Below are positions 51,271 to 61,055 of a DNA stretch of 64,000 bases, in pieces; within the stretch, counting starts at the first letter, position 1; each line of letters opens with the position of its first letter. The notes beneath the pieces were generated by a model, which searched no databases, was not told the DNA's origin, and worked only from the letters and a program-made list of their open reading frames with translations. Origin of the DNA: Azospirillaceae bacterium (GTDB lineage: Bacteria; Pseudomonadota; Alphaproteobacteria; Azospirillales; Azospirillaceae). Where the stretch lies: contig JAPWJW010000003.1 in the NCBI GenBank assembly GCA_028283825.1, positions 1,472,001 through 1,536,000 of the forward strand. Direction: 5' to 3'. The translations under genes and the position numbers were made by a program.

Positions 51271-51717
51271 TCAGGCCGAGAGCGCCACGGTTTTGGGCCG
51301 CACGCGCAAGCCATCCAGGCTCCACGCCCCCGGGCCCGCCACCCAGATGAATAGGAAGATGAAGCAGAACAGCACGGCGGCATCGCCGTTGTTGACCGCC
51401 GGGAAGAAGCCGTTGTGCAGGGCCAGGCCCACGCGGAAATGCACGGTCCAATAGGCGACCGCCATTTCCCCGCACAGCAGGAAGGCCACCGGCCGCGTGA
51501 ACAGACCCAGCACCAGCGACAAGCCGCCGAAGGTTTCCAGGATGCCGGCCACACCGGGCATGCTGAACAGCACGAAGGGGCCGGGAAAGTGCCCCGCCGC
51601 CGGGAAATGGAACAGCTTTTCCAAGCCATGCTGCATGAAGACCAGGGCCGCCACGATGCGCAGGGCCGCCTGGGCCTGGGGCGTGAAACGCCCGATCCCG
51701 CCGTTGAAGATCATCAT
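51271..51717 (-). CDS. DoxX-family membrane protein
   Basis: A 148-residue membrane protein with four segments. DoxX signature regions: ALRIVAALVFMQHGLEKLFHFP, GILETFGGLSLVLGLFTRPVAFLLCGEMAVAYW and a C-terminal GPGAWSLDGL. Members are linked to redox balance and terminal oxidases, without a firm activity. ATG 51717, 11 bases after the VOC gene stop; likely cotranscribed. Confidence 0.88.
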   Translation of the reverse strand: MMIFNGGIGRFTPQAQAALRIVAALVFMQHGLEKLFHFPAAGHFPGPFVLFSMPGVAGILETFGGLSLVLGLFTRPVAFLLCGEMAVAYWTVHFRVGLALHNGFFPAVNNGDAAVLFCFIFLFIWVAGPGAWSLDGLRVRPKTVALSA

Positions 51718-51728
51718 CACCGCCCCGC

Positions 51729-52217
51729 TTATTCCTTCGCCGAACCGGCGGGGACCGCCGTGGCCTTGTCGGCGGTGAAGCCGCCCTGCTGCCAGCCGCC
51801 CTGGCTGGCCTGGCGGCGCCAATCCGGATTCTCCCAATAGAATTCCAGGCGGTTGCCGTCGGGATCGAAGAAGTAGACGCTTTTGTGCCGGCCACCGTTG
51901 TGGCCCTCGACATTGTCGATCCTGGCGCCCTTTTCCTTCAGGCGCTCATGCAGGCCATCCAGGATTTCGGGGCCGCCCTCATATTCCATGGCCAGATGGT
52001 TGAAGCCGTGCCACTGCCGGTCATGCTCCGCCGTGCCGCCAACCTCGAACAGGCCGATGTCGTGGTGGCGTCCGCCGAAGGAGAGGAAGGCCATGCGCCG
52101 GTCGTCGAACTTCAGCACCAGCTGCATGCCGACCACCTCGGTATAAAAGCGCACGGCCTTGTCCAGGTCTTCCACGTTGAAGACAAGGTGGTTGATGGAC
52201 ATTTTCGGCTGATCCAT
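51729..52217 (-). CDS. VOC-family (glyoxalase/dioxygenase-like) protein
   Basis: A 162-residue protein with two betaalphabetabetabeta modules. The metal-ligand positions appear in INHLVFNVEDLDKAVRFY (His), WHGFNHLAMEY (His) and FFDPDGNRLEFYWENP (Glu), as in type I extradiol dioxygenases and glyoxalases. Substrate unknown. The C-terminal 30 residues are extra and Gln/Gly-rich. ATG 52217; followed by doxX. Confidence 0.85.
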   Translation of the reverse strand: MDQPKMSINHLVFNVEDLDKAVRFYTEVVGMQLVLKFDDRRMAFLSFGGRHHDIGLFEVGGTAEHDRQWHGFNHLAMEYEGGPEILDGLHERLKEKGARIDNVEGHNGGRHKSVYFFDPDGNRLEFYWENPDWRRQASQGGWQQGGFTADKATAVPAGSAKE

Positions 52218-52380
52218 GGGTCCCGCTCCCGGTCATGCGCTGGCGGCGCTTGTTGTTGTTCCGCCCCGGCCCCAAGGCCGGAGATCGGCACAACACCTTA
52301 GCGCCCGGGCGCCAAGGCGCTCCATCCCGTGCCGCCTGAACTTAAGTTTGCGGGAAAATCACCAATGATCGCGCAGGGTT

Positions 52381-53244
52381 TCAGGCGCCGGCGCGCAGGC
52401 CCGTGACCAGATCCATGTAGTCGGGCTCCGCATCCGGCATCAGCTGGCCGTGGCGGATGAGGAAGTCGATGATCACCAGGTTGACGTTGAACTTCCAATC
52501 GTCGCTGTCGCGCACGCTGGCGGCCACGCGGTCCAGGGGCCACAGTTCGAACGCCTCGACCTCGCCATCGGTGTTGCGCGGGATGATGTCGCGGCTGAGC
52601 GCCAGGTCATAGCAGAACAGGGTATCGCGGCGCAGGCCGGCGGTGGTGTCGAAGACATAGGTGATGGCGCCCACCGGCACCGCGCGCCGGACCAGGCTGG
52701 GGTCCAGCCCCGCCTCCTCATGCGCCTCCTTCACCAGGTTTTCCGCCAGGCTGAGGCCGGCAGGCTGGCCGCCCGCCACGATGTTGTCCAGCTTGCCGGG
52801 GGCCACACCCCGGTCGCGAGCGCGCCGGCCCACCCACATCTCGACCTGGCCGCCGGTTCCGGGGACATAGCCGTTCACATGCAGGCCGAAACCGCGCACG
52901 CCGAAGCCCGGCACCGCCGCGCGATCGACGCGCAGCAGTTCCGGCTGGCCCCATTGGCCGACGACGGGGAAATCCTCCCCCCGCAAGGGCGGCACCAGGC
53001 CGTCATCCGCCAGGACGGCCACCACCGCAGCCATGGCGCGGGTGCGGGCCTCGGGCCCCGGCGCCACCAGGTCCAGCGTCGGCGTCGGGTGTCCCGGGAC
53101 CAGGCGGAAGGCGGCGTTCAGGCCGGCGACGCGGTCGGCGAAGCCGGGACGCACCCATCCCAGCGCATGGCCATCGACCGCGAAGGGCCAGAAGGCGGAG
53201 GGGTCGTAGGCATTGCACGCCTGGATGTGCCGCAGGTAAGTCAT
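52381..53244 (-). CDS. NUDIX hydrolase with N-terminal DUF4743
   Basis: A 287-residue protein. The N-terminal DUF4743 region (YLRHIQACNAYDPSAFWPFAVDGHALGWVRP) precedes a NUDIX domain with the box G-x5-E-x7-REUxEExGU as NIVAGGQPAGLSLAENLVKEAHEEAGLD. The first Gly region is GG-QPAG. This architecture resembles yeast Tnr3-type enzymes that remove damaged thiamine diphosphates; the exact substrate is unproven. Start ATG 53244 chosen, with ATG 53262 as alternative. Confidence 0.85.
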   Translation of the reverse strand: MTYLRHIQACNAYDPSAFWPFAVDGHALGWVRPGFADRVAGLNAAFRLVPGHPTPTLDLVAPGPEARTRAMAAVVAVLADDGLVPPLRGEDFPVVGQWGQPELLRVDRAAVPGFGVRGFGLHVNGYVPGTGGQVEMWVGRRARDRGVAPGKLDNIVAGGQPAGLSLAENLVKEAHEEAGLDPSLVRRAVPVGAITYVFDTTAGLRRDTLFCYDLALSRDIIPRNTDGEVEAFELWPLDRVAASVRDSDDWKFNVNLVIIDFLIRHGQLMPDAEPDYMDLVTGLRAGA

Positions 53245-53408
53245 GAACCTTCTCTTATCCATCGCGCCGTGGCGCGCCCTGGGCGCAGTCCCGGGCGGCC
53301 CGATCCAGTGGTACGCGCGGCCGGGCCCAATTCCTACAACCATCGTCCAAGCTGGCGCCGACCACCAGCCGTGGGCAAAGGTGCCGCGGCGCGTTATAGT
53401 CCCTGTCC

Positions 53409-53612
53409 ATGGGCAACTTCCTGTTCTTCTGCCTGGGCGCCACCGTGGTGGCCGTGCTGGGTGTACTGATCCTGGGCCTGCTGACGATGGCGCGGGGCGG
53501 GGACGCCGCCGCCCGCCTGGGCAACCGGCTGATGTGGTGGCGCATCCGCCTGCAAATCCTGGCCGTGGTGCTGTTCATCCTGACGGCCCTGGCGCTCAAC
53601 CACCATGCCTGA
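53409..53612 (+). CDS. HIG1-domain twin transmembrane protein
   Basis: A 67-residue protein with two membrane segments (about 3-26 and 45-63) separated by a basic loop containing RLGNRLMWWRIRLQ, the HIG1 signature. Such proteins associate with cytochrome oxidase in mitochondria and alphaproteobacteria. Just ahead of the PduO-type adenosyltransferase gene (24 bases), an arrangement common in this class. Confidence 0.88.
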   Translation: MGNFLFFCLGATVVAVLGVLILGLLTMARGGDAAARLGNRLMWWRIRLQILAVVLFILTALALNHHA

Positions 53613-53636
53613 AGCCCCGACATCGAAGGAAACGCC

Positions 53637-54203
53637 ATGGTCACGCTGACCCGCATCTACACAAGGGGCGGCGACAAGGGGCAGACCTCGCTGGGCGACG
53701 GCAGCCGCGTGGCCAAGGGCGACCTGCGGGTGGAGGCCTACGGCACGGTGGATGAGGCCAACGCCGCCATCGGCCTGGCGCGCCTGCACACCCGGGGAAC
53801 GCCGGCGGACGCCTATCTGGCCCGCATCCAGAACGACCTGTTCGATCTGGGTGCCGATCTGTGCACGCCGGAGCAGGAAACCCCCAAATACCCGCCGCTG
53901 CGCATCGTGGACGCCCAGGTGACGCGGCTGGAACAGGAGATCGACGCGGTGAACGCCGATCTGGCGCCGCTGTCGTCCTTCGTCCTGCCGGGTGGGACGC
54001 CGGCCGCCGCCTTCCTGCACCAGGCCCGCACCATCACCCGCCGCGCCGAACGCCTGGTCGCGGCCCTGGCGGAGCGGGAAACGGTGACCCCGGCGGCCTT
54101 CAAGTACCTGAACCGGCTTTCAGATTTCCTGTTCGTGCTGTCGCGCCATGTGAATGACAGGGGGGCCGGCGACGTCCTGTGGGTCCCGGGGGCCAACCGA
54201 TGA
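53637..54203 (+). CDS. cob(I)alamin adenosyltransferase, PduO type
   Basis: A 188-residue enzyme making adenosylcobalamin from cob(I)alamin and ATP. Motifs: IYTRGGDKGQTSLGDGSRV (ATP-binding N-terminus), VEAYGTVDEANAAIGLAR, FVLPGGTPAAAFLHQARTITRRAER (with the conserved RxxxRRAER) and LNRLSDFLFVLSR. Complete. ATG 53637 after a GGAAACGCC leader. Could serve B12-dependent enzymes such as methylmalonyl-CoA mutase elsewhere. Confidence 0.93.
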   Translation: MVTLTRIYTRGGDKGQTSLGDGSRVAKGDLRVEAYGTVDEANAAIGLARLHTRGTPADAYLARIQNDLFDLGADLCTPEQETPKYPPLRIVDAQVTRLEQEIDAVNADLAPLSSFVLPGGTPAAAFLHQARTITRRAERLVAALAERETVTPAAFKYLNRLSDFLFVLSRHVNDRGAGDVLWVPGANR

Positions 54204-54303
54204 CGCCGGCGGGATCTCGCCTGGCGGTCATCCGTCGCCTGGCGATGAAGCCCTTGATTTCATGGCATATATTGCAGTGCAAAATTCATGTTGCGGGGCA
54301 GCG

Positions 54304-54332
54304 TTGACAGCCCCGTGGGACAATCCTATTTT
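54304..54332 (+). promoter_or_regulatory. sigma-70-type promoter of etfBA
   Basis: TTGACA (54304-54309) and TATTTT (54327-54332) with a 17-base spacer, 120 bases before etfB. It is the clearest -35/-10 pair in the window and suits a highly expressed operon. Confidence 0.6.
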
Positions 54333-54451
54333 TGCCGACCACGTCCGGCGGCTCGATCCGCCGGGCTGGATAATAACCAGAACCCGCCAGATCGAGGGTG
54401 GAGCGTCACACCGGGCGGGCGCCCTCCAAGAAGTGCCAAAGGATCGCTAGG

Positions 54452-55201
54452 ATGAAGATACTGGTCGCGGTCAAGCGGGTCGTTGACTACAACGTGAAGG
54501 TCCGTGTGAAGTCGGACGGCACGGGTGTTGAGACGGCCAACGTCAAGATGTCGATGAACCCGTTCGACGAGATCGCGGTTGAGGAGGCGGTCCGCCTGAA
54601 AGAGGCGGGCAAGGCCACCGAGATCGTGGTGGTGAGCGTGGGCCCGACACAGGCGCAGGAGACCTTGCGCACGGCGTTGGCCATGGGTGCGGATCGCGCC
54701 ATCCTGGTGCAGACCGATGCCGAGACGCAGCCGCTGGGTGTCGCCAAGGCGCTGAAGGCGCTGGCGGAGAAGGAACAGCCGGGCCTGGTGATCCTGGGCA
54801 AGCAGGCGATCGACGACGACGCCAACCAGACCGGCCAGATGCTGGCGGCCCTTTTGGGCTGGGCCCAGGGCACCTTCGCCAGCAAGGTGGTGCCGGCTGA
54901 AGGCACCGTGGCCGTGACCCGCGAGATCGACGGCGGCCTGGAGACGGTGGAGCTGAAGCTGCCGGCGGTGGTGACCACCGACCTGCGCCTGAATGAGCCG
55001 CGCTACGCCTCCCTGCCCAACATCATGAAGGCGAAGAAGAAGCCGCTTGAGGTGGTGGACGCGGGTTCCCTGGGTGTGGACCTGGCCCCCCGCCTGAAGA
55101 CGCTGAAGGTGGTTGAGCCGCCCAAGCGTGCCGGTGGGGTGAAGGTGGGTTCCGTTGCGGAACTGGTGGCCAAGCTGAAGACCGAAGCGCGGGTGATCTG
55201 A
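54452..55201 (+). CDS. etfB: electron transfer flavoprotein beta subunit
   Basis: A 249-residue FAD/AMP-binding subunit that accepts electrons from acyl-CoA dehydrogenases. Motifs: [37 protein letters not shown], the signature [25 protein letters not shown], and [19 protein letters not shown] 54452 follows AAAGGATCGCTAGG. The etfA gene starts 2 bases after its stop; the pair forms a heterodimer passing electrons to ETF-ubiquinone oxidoreductase. Confidence 0.96.
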   Translation: MKILVAVKRVVDYNVKVRVKSDGTGVETANVKMSMNPFDEIAVEEAVRLKEAGKATEIVVVSVGPTQAQETLRTALAMGADRAILVQTDAETQPLGVAKALKALAEKEQPGLVILGKQAIDDDANQTGQMLAALLGWAQGTFASKVVPAEGTVAVTREIDGGLETVELKLPAVVTTDLRLNEPRYASLPNIMKAKKKPLEVVDAGSLGVDLAPRLKTLKVVEPPKRAGGVKVGSVAELVAKLKTEARVI

Positions 55202-55203
55202 CC

Positions 55204-56139
55204 ATGACCATTCTTGTTATCGCGGAGCCGTCGACGGACGGCGTGAAGGCCCCGACGCTGACCACCCTGGGGGCGGCGGCCAAGATCGGCGGCGACGTGC
55301 ATGTGCTGGTGCTGGGCAAGGACGGTGCTGCCACGGCCCAGGTGGCCGGTGTTGCCAAGGTGCTGGTGGCCGATGGGGCGGAATACGCCCACGGCCTGGC
55401 GGAGAACGTGGCCCCGCTGGTGGTCAGCCTGACCCAGGCCGGCGGCTACGGCCACGTGCTGGCGCCCTCCACCACCTTCGGCAAGAACGTGGCACCGCGC
55501 GTGGCCGCATTGCTGGACGTGGCGCAGATCAGCGACATCATCGGCGTTGAGGGTCCCGACACCTTCAACCGGCCGATCTACGCCGGCAACGCCATCGCCA
55601 CGGTGCAGTCCATCGACCCCGTGAAGGTGGCCACCGTGCGCGGCACGGCGTTCGAGCCGGTGGCGGCCACGGGCGGCAGTGCATCGGTGGAGGCCGCCAG
55701 CGGGACCGGTGATGCCGGCCTGTCCAAGTTCGTCAGCCAGGAAGTGTCGAAGTCGGAGCGGCCGGAGCTGACCTCGGCCCGGGTGATCGTCTCCGGCGGT
55801 CGCGGCATGCAGTCGGGCGACAACTTCCCCCTGCTGGAAGCCCTGGCCGACAAGCTGGGCGCGGCGGTGGGGGCATCCCGTGCGGCGGTGGATGCGGGTT
55901 TCGTGCCCAACGACTACCAGGTCGGCCAGACCGGCAAGATCGTGGCGCCGGAACTGTACATCGCGGTCGGCATCTCGGGCGCCATCCAGCACCTGGCCGG
56001 CATGAAGGACAGCAAGGTCATCGTCGCCATCAACAAAGATGAAGAGGCGCCGATCTTCCAGATCGCCGACTACGGCCTGGTCGCCGACCTGTTCAAGGCC
56101 GTGCCGGAACTGACTGAAGAACTGGGCAAGGCGGGCTAA
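55204..56139 (+). CDS. etfA: electron transfer flavoprotein alpha subunit
   Basis: A 311-residue FAD-binding partner of EtfB. The C-terminal FAD signature is [47 protein letters not shown], and [13 protein letters not shown] precedes it. Cotranscribed with etfB. A strong hairpin (56176-56202) lies between it and the following dehydrogenase gene. Confidence 0.96.
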   Translation: MTILVIAEPSTDGVKAPTLTTLGAAAKIGGDVHVLVLGKDGAATAQVAGVAKVLVADGAEYAHGLAENVAPLVVSLTQAGGYGHVLAPSTTFGKNVAPRVAALLDVAQISDIIGVEGPDTFNRPIYAGNAIATVQSIDPVKVATVRGTAFEPVAATGGSASVEAASGTGDAGLSKFVSQEVSKSERPELTSARVIVSGGRGMQSGDNFPLLEALADKLGAAVGASRAAVDAGFVPNDYQVGQTGKIVAPELYIAVGISGAIQHLAGMKDSKVIVAINKDEEAPIFQIADYGLVADLFKAVPELTEELGKAG

Positions 56140-56175
56140 CAAAGCCCGTTTAACACCCTATTCTACCTTAACTAC

Positions 56176-56202
56176 GGGGCCCTTCGACGGTCGAAGGGCC
56201 CC
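56176..56202 (+). terminator. hairpin between etfA and the dehydrogenase gene
   Basis: A perfect 12-bp stem, GGGGCCCTTCGA and its complement, with a CGG loop. No T-run follows, so it could be an attenuating or mRNA-stabilising hairpin and not a full terminator. Confidence 0.55.
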
Positions 56203-56232
56203 CGCCAGGGTGGCCTTGCAAGGACAGACGCC

Positions 56233-57105
56233 ATGATACGCACGATCGGCATCATCGGTTCCGGGCAGATGGGCACGGGCATCGCCCATGTGACATCGCT
56301 GTCGGGCCACACGGTCCGGCTGATGGATACCAGCCCGGAGTCGCTTTCCCGGGCCATGCAGACGGCCGAGAAGAACCTGGAACGGTGGGTCGCCAAGGGC
56401 AAGGTCACCGAGCAGGAGAAGGACGAGGCCCTGGCCCGCATCTCCACCGGCACGGACATGGCGACCCTGGGCGATTGCGACCTGGTGATCGAGGCCGCGA
56501 CCGAGAACGAGGAAATCAAGCGCACCATCTTCAAATCGCTGGTGCCGCACCTGAAGGCCGACGCCATCGTCGCCACCAACACCTCCTCCATCTCCATCAC
56601 CCGGCTGGCGGCCTGCACCGACCGGCCGCACAAGTTCATCGGCATGCACTTCATGAACCCGGTGCCGGTGATGCAGCTGGTGGAGATCATCCGGGGCATC
56701 GCCACGGATGAGGAAACCTACCAGGCCATCCGCGAGCTGACGTTCAAGCTGGGCAAGATCCCCGCCGTGTCGGAGGATTTCCCCGCCTTCATCGTCAACC
56801 GCGTGCTGCAACCGATGATCAACGAGGCGGTCTACACCCTGTATGAGGGCGTGGGCTCGGTCGAGGCCATCGACACCGCCATGAAGCTGGGCGCCAACCA
56901 CCCGATGGGGCCGCTGGAGCTGGCGGACTTCATCGGCCTAGACACCTGCCTGTCGGTGATGCAGGTGCTGTACGAGGGCCTGGCCGACAGCAAGTACCGG
57001 CCCTGCCCCCTGCTGGTGAAATATGTCGAGGCCGGCTGGCTGGGCCGCAAGGTCGGCCGCGGCTTCTACGACTATTCCGGCGACACCCCGCGCCCGACGC
57101 GGTAA
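56233..57105 (+). CDS. 3-hydroxybutyryl-CoA dehydrogenase
   Basis: A 290-residue NAD(P)-dependent 3-hydroxyacyl-CoA dehydrogenase. The Rossmann motif is IGIIGSGQMGTGIAHV, the catalytic region is KFIGMHFMNPVPVMQLVEIIRG (His), and TNTSSISITRLA and DFPAFIVNRVLQPMINEA are typical. The size fits the single-domain short-chain (Hbd) type. Downstream of etfBA, it fits fatty-acid or polyhydroxybutyrate metabolism. Confidence 0.93.
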   Translation: MIRTIGIIGSGQMGTGIAHVTSLSGHTVRLMDTSPESLSRAMQTAEKNLERWVAKGKVTEQEKDEALARISTGTDMATLGDCDLVIEAATENEEIKRTIFKSLVPHLKADAIVATNTSSISITRLAACTDRPHKFIGMHFMNPVPVMQLVEIIRGIATDEETYQAIRELTFKLGKIPAVSEDFPAFIVNRVLQPMINEAVYTLYEGVGSVEAIDTAMKLGANHPMGPLELADFIGLDTCLSVMQVLYEGLADSKYRPCPLLVKYVEAGWLGRKVGRGFYDYSGDTPRPTR

Positions 57106-57121
57106 GCGGCGCCCCCGCATG

Positions 57122-57161
57122 AAAGCCCGGCACCGGACGATCCCGGCGCCGGGCTTTTTTT
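57122..57161 (+). terminator. rho-independent terminator after the dehydrogenase gene
   Basis: AAAGCCCGGC...GCCGGGCTTT stem followed by a T7 run and TATTT. Typical strong terminator 17 bases after the stop. Confidence 0.85.
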
Positions 57162-57307
57162 ATTTCCGGTAATGTCAGTGGCACGAGATTCCGACTCGTG
57201 CCGCTGTAGGACGCGACGGCGTCCGCCGGAGCATTTTGGGGAGCGTCAGCGGACTGAAATGCGAGGATCAACCAAGGCCACGGATGTGGCCGCCCGGCGC
57301 TTGAGGG

Positions 57308-57335
57308 GGCCTTTGATCAATCAAGATCAAAGGCC
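57308..57335 (-). terminator. hairpin overlapping the tlpA stop codon
   Basis: An 11-bp perfect stem, GGCCTTTGATC and its complement, loop AATCAA, covers the last codons of tlpA. It may end transcription on the minus strand. A second hairpin (GGCACGAG/CTCGTGCC) at about 57180-57202 is nearby. Confidence 0.45.
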
Positions 57336-57896
57336 GCGAGCATAGTGCTTGATCAGCGCCTGGGCCTCAGGCGAGTTCCAGTCGGCGTCGCCCTCCAGCC
57401 GGCCGATCTCCCGGCCTTGGGCGTCGATCAGCAGGGTGGTGGGCAGGCCGCGGGGCTTCAGCACCGACATGGCGGTGCTGCGCGGGTCCAGCCACATGGC
57501 CAGATGGCTGATGCCGTGGTTCTGGAGGAAGGGTTCCACCACGTGCGCCCCGCCCCGGTCCATCGACAGGGCCACGACCTCGAACGACTTATCCCCCAGG
57601 TCACCCTGCAGCTTATCCAGCGAAGGCAGTTCCTGGACACACGGTGCGCACCAGGTGGCCCACAGGTTCAGCAGCACCACGCGGCCCTTCAGTTCCGACA
57701 GGTGGATGCCGCTGCCGTCGGCGCGGGTCAGCGCCAGGTCGGGCACGACGGGATGATCCGCCGTCTCCGTGAACGGAGAGATGCTTCCTTTCAAAACCGG
57801 CGCGCCACCGGCGGCGCATGCCGCCCCAGCGCAGAAAACGACCGACGCGACCACGCCAATCCTTGCGAGAAACCGCAAAATCGCCATTCTTGCCAT
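57327..57896 (-). CDS. TlpA-family thiol-disulfide reductase
   Basis: A 189-residue periplasmic thioredoxin-like protein. Signal peptide or anchor: [25 protein letters not shown]. The active site is [17 protein letters not shown] (WCAPC). A cis-Pro loop is in [14 protein letters not shown]. Family members keep cytochrome c haem-binding or oxidase copper-site cysteines reduced. Start ATG 57896 (57887 also possible); the longer frame to 57965 overlaps argH. Divergent from argH. Confidence 0.9.
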   Translation of the reverse strand: MARMAILRFLARIGVVASVVFCAGAACAAGGAPVLKGSISPFTETADHPVVPDLALTRADGSGIHLSELKGRVVLLNLWATWCAPCVQELPSLDKLQGDLGDKSFEVVALSMDRGGAHVVEPFLQNHGISHLAMWLDPRSTAMSVLKPRGLPTTLLIDAQGREIGRLEGDADWNSPEAQALIKHYARGL

Positions 57897-57952
57897 CACT
57901 CTTCGTGCCACCGGGCCTATTGGCCCCCGATGAAATTGGTCCCCCGCCCCCG

Positions 57953-59383
57953 ATGACGTCAACACCCACCACCCCGGAAAACGCCTCGACCGCCGATAAT
58001 GCCGCAGTGAACGAACTGTGGGGCGGCCGATTCAGCCGGGGCCCGTCGGAGATCATGGAGCGCATCAACGTCTCCATCGGCTTCGACAAGAAGCTGTGGG
58101 CGGAGGATATCGCCGGGTCCAAGGCGCACGCCACCATGCTGGCGGCCCAGGGCATCATCGATCAGGCCGACGCCGACGCCATCCTGAAGGGCCTGGACCA
58201 GGTGGCCGAGGAAATCCGTTCCGGTTCCTTCGTCTTCCGGAACGAGCATGAGGACATCCACATGAACGTGGAGTCCCGCCTGAAGGAACTGATCGGCGAG
58301 CCGGCCGGCCGCCTGCACACCGCCCGCTCGCGCAACGACCAGGTGGCGACCGACTTCAAGCTGTGGGTGCGCGGCGCCCTGACCCGCCTGGACGGCGACA
58401 TGAAGGCGCTGCAGGCAGCCTTGATCGACCAGGCGGCCCAGCACGCCGATACCATCATGCCCGGCTTCACCCATCTGCAGACGGCCCAGCCGGTGACCTT
58501 CGGCCACCATCTGCTGGCCTATGTGGAGATGCTGGGCCGCGACCGCGCCCGGGTGCGCGACGCCATCGGCCGCCTGAACGAGTGCCCGCTGGGCAGTGCG
58601 GCCCTGGCCGGCACGCCCTATCCCATCGACCGCGTGGCCACGGCCACCGCCCTGGGCTTCGACCGGCCGACCGCCAATTCGCTGGACGCCGTGTCCGATC
58701 GCGACTTCGCGCTGGACTACCTGGCCACGGCCAGCATCTGCGCCATGCACCTGTCGCGCCTGGCGGAGGAGATCGTGCTGTGGTGCACGACCCAGTTCCG
58801 CTTCATCCGCCTGTCCGACGCCTTCACCAGCGGCAGTTCCATCATGCCGCAGAAAAAGAACCCGGACGCGGCCGAACTGGTGCGCGCCAAGTGCGGCCGC
58901 GTCATCGGCGCCCTGTCGGGCCTGCTGGTCGTCATGAAGGGCCTGCCGCTGGCCTATTCCAAGGACATGCAGGAAGACAAGGAACCGGTGTTCGAGGCCG
59001 ACGACACGCTGGCGCTGTGCCTGGCGGCCACCACCGGCATGATCCAGGACATGACCCCCGATCCGGCCGCCATGCGCCGCGCGGTGGAGGCGGGCTTCCC
59101 CACCGCCACCGACCTGGCCGACTGGCTGGTCCGCCGGCTTGGCCTGCCGTTCCGCGAGGCGCATCATGTCACCGGCCGCATCGTCCGCCTGGCGGAGGAG
59201 CGGTCCTGCGGCCTGTCCGACCTGCCGTTGGACGCCATGAAGGGCGTCGACGCCCGCATCACCGAGGAGGTTTACGCCGTGCTGAGCCTGGAGGCCTCCG
59301 TCGCCAGCCGCACCAGTTTCGGCGGCACCGCGCCCGACCGGGTGCGGGCATCCATCGACGCCGCGCGCAAGCGGTTCCTGTGA
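57953..59383 (+). CDS. argH: argininosuccinate lyase
   Basis: A 476-residue enzyme of the fumarase/aspartase superfamily cleaving argininosuccinate to arginine and fumarate, the last step of arginine synthesis. Motifs: [36 protein letters not shown], and the superfamily signature [20 protein letters not shown] with the catalytic Ser. ATG 57953 chosen; upstream frame unsupported. First gene of argH-lptM-lysA. Confidence 0.96.
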   Translation: MTSTPTTPENASTADNAAVNELWGGRFSRGPSEIMERINVSIGFDKKLWAEDIAGSKAHATMLAAQGIIDQADADAILKGLDQVAEEIRSGSFVFRNEHEDIHMNVESRLKELIGEPAGRLHTARSRNDQVATDFKLWVRGALTRLDGDMKALQAALIDQAAQHADTIMPGFTHLQTAQPVTFGHHLLAYVEMLGRDRARVRDAIGRLNECPLGSAALAGTPYPIDRVATATALGFDRPTANSLDAVSDRDFALDYLATASICAMHLSRLAEEIVLWCTTQFRFIRLSDAFTSGSSIMPQKKNPDAAELVRAKCGRVIGALSGLLVVMKGLPLAYSKDMQEDKEPVFEADDTLALCLAATTGMIQDMTPDPAAMRRAVEAGFPTATDLADWLVRRLGLPFREAHHVTGRIVRLAEERSCGLSDLPLDAMKGVDARITEEVYAVLSLEASVASRTSFGGTAPDRVRASIDAARKRFL

Positions 59384-59394
59384 AAGCGCCCGCC

Positions 59395-59712
59395 ATGACA
59401 AAGAACCGCCTTCTGGCCATCGCCGCCCTGACCGCCGCCGCCCTGGCGCTGTCGGGTTGCGGCAAGATCGCCCGCAGCCTGGACACGCCGGATGGCGAAG
59501 ACCATCCCTTCAACCCCTATCCCAATCCCAAGCTGGATCCCCAGCCGGGCGCGCAGGTGGCGCTACCCAGCTCGGCCGACCAGCCGGGTGAGACCCCGCC
59601 GGCCAAGGCCGCCATCCAGCCGGCCCAACCCTACGGCATCCTGCCGGACACCCCGTATGAGACCCATAGCGGCCCGATGATGGGCGGCGGCAGCAGCACC
59701 ACGCCGCAGTAA
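59395..59712 (+). CDS. lptM: LptM-like lipoprotein
   Basis: A 105-residue lipoprotein. Signal peptide MTKNRLLAIAALTAAALALSGC with lipobox LSGC (Cys22), followed by a short Pro-rich mature part. In many proteobacteria a small lipoprotein (LptM/YifL) lies directly before lysA and supports assembly of the LPS translocon LptDE. Here it sits between argH and lysA (11 and 36 bases), the same order. The Pro/Ala/Gly-rich tail is longer than in E. coli. Confidence 0.85.
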   Translation: MTKNRLLAIAALTAAALALSGCGKIARSLDTPDGEDHPFNPYPNPKLDPQPGAQVALPSSADQPGETPPAKAAIQPAQPYGILPDTPYETHSGPMMGGGSSTTPQ

Positions 59713-59748
59713 CCCCCCCTGATATTTCCAGCGACGGTTCGGATTTCG

Positions 59749-61011
59749 ATGGCCTTCTCTTATGTTTCCGGCGTGCTGACCGCCGACGGCGTGCCCCTGG
59801 ACCGGTTGGCCGAGGCCGTCGGCACCCCTGTCTACGTCTACGCCGCCAGCCGCCTGCGGGCGAATTACCAGGCCTACGCCCAGGCCTTCGCCCGCGACCC
59901 GGTGGATGTCTGCTTCGCCCTGAAGGCCAATTCCAACCAGTCCATCATCAGCCTGTTCGCCAACCTGGGCGCCGGCGCCGACGTGGTGTCGGAAGGGGAA
60001 ATGCGGCGCGCGCTGGCCGCCGGCGTGCCGCCGGAAAAGGTGGTGTTCTCCGGCGTGGGCAAGACCCGGGACGAACTGGCGGCGGCCCTGACCGCCGGCA
60101 TCCACCAGATCAACGTGGAAAGCCTGCCGGAGCTGGAAGCCCTGTCGCAGGTCGCCACCAGCCTGGGCCGCACCGCCCCGGTGGCGCTGCGCATCAACCC
60201 GGACGTGGACGCCGGGACCCACGGCAAGATCGCCACCGGGCGCAAGGAGGACAAGTTCGGCATCGACCTGGGCCACGCCGTGGCGGCCTACGCCAAGGCC
60301 ACCGAACTGCCAGGCCTGGCGCCCAAGGGCTACGCCGTCCACATCGGGTCCCAGTTGCTGAACATCAGCCCGTACGACGACGCCTACGGCCACCTGTCGG
60401 ACCTGGTTATCGCCACGCGCGAGGCCGGGCTGAAGGTGGAGCGGCTGGATCTGGGCGGCGGCCTGGGCGTGCCTTACCAAGGCGAGACCGCCCCCGACCA
60501 TGGCGCCTATGCCGCCATCGTGCGCAAGCGCCTAGGCAACCTGGGCTGCCGCCTGACGCTGGAGCCCGGCCGGTCGCTGGTGGGTGACGCCGGCGTGCTG
60601 CTGGCCCGCGTGGTCTACGTCAAGGAAGGGCTGCACCGCCGCTTCCTGATCGTGGACGCGGCCATGAACGACCTGATGCGCCCCACCCTCTACGACGCCT
60701 ACCACGGCATCCGCCCGGTATATGAGCCGGCGGCGGGCGCCCCGCTCGCCCCCATGGACGTGGTCGGCCCCATCTGCGAGACTGGCGACACCTTCGCCCG
60801 CCAGCGCGAGCTGCCGGCCGTGGCGCAGGGTGAACTGGTGGCCTTCATGACGGCCGGCGCCTATGGTGCCGCCATGTCATCCACCTACAATTCCCGGCCC
60901 CTGGTGGCCGAGGTGCTGGCCGATGGCGGCAAATGGGCGGTCATCCGCCGCCGCCAGACCTTCGAGGAGATGCTGGCCCTGGACGTGACGCCGCAATGGC
61001 GCGACGCTTGA
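59749..61011 (+). CDS. lysA: diaminopimelate decarboxylase
   Basis: A 420-residue PLP enzyme of fold III making L-lysine from meso-diaminopimelate. PLP-lysine region: CFALKANSNQSIISLFANLGAGADVVSEGEMRRAL. Others: HIGSQLLNISPY, LDLGGGLGVPY, EPGRSLVGDAG, ICETGDTFARQRELP (active-site Cys) and AGAYGAAMSSTYNSRP. Complete with the family length. Confidence 0.97.
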   Translation: MAFSYVSGVLTADGVPLDRLAEAVGTPVYVYAASRLRANYQAYAQAFARDPVDVCFALKANSNQSIISLFANLGAGADVVSEGEMRRALAAGVPPEKVVFSGVGKTRDELAAALTAGIHQINVESLPELEALSQVATSLGRTAPVALRINPDVDAGTHGKIATGRKEDKFGIDLGHAVAAYAKATELPGLAPKGYAVHIGSQLLNISPYDDAYGHLSDLVIATREAGLKVERLDLGGGLGVPYQGETAPDHGAYAAIVRKRLGNLGCRLTLEPGRSLVGDAGVLLARVVYVKEGLHRRFLIVDAAMNDLMRPTLYDAYHGIRPVYEPAAGAPLAPMDVVGPICETGDTFARQRELPAVAQGELVAFMTAGAYGAAMSSTYNSRPLVAEVLADGGKWAVIRRRQTFEEMLALDVTPQWRDA

Positions 61012-61055
61012 GCCGGAACGGAACCCCATAAGCGGAAGGGCACGGGAAAAGCGGC

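Noticed and set aside
53613-53636. cobalamin riboswitch before the PduO-type gene
   Set aside because: Only 24 bases separate it from the upstream gene, and no B12-box-like segment was seen upstream of the HIG1 gene either.
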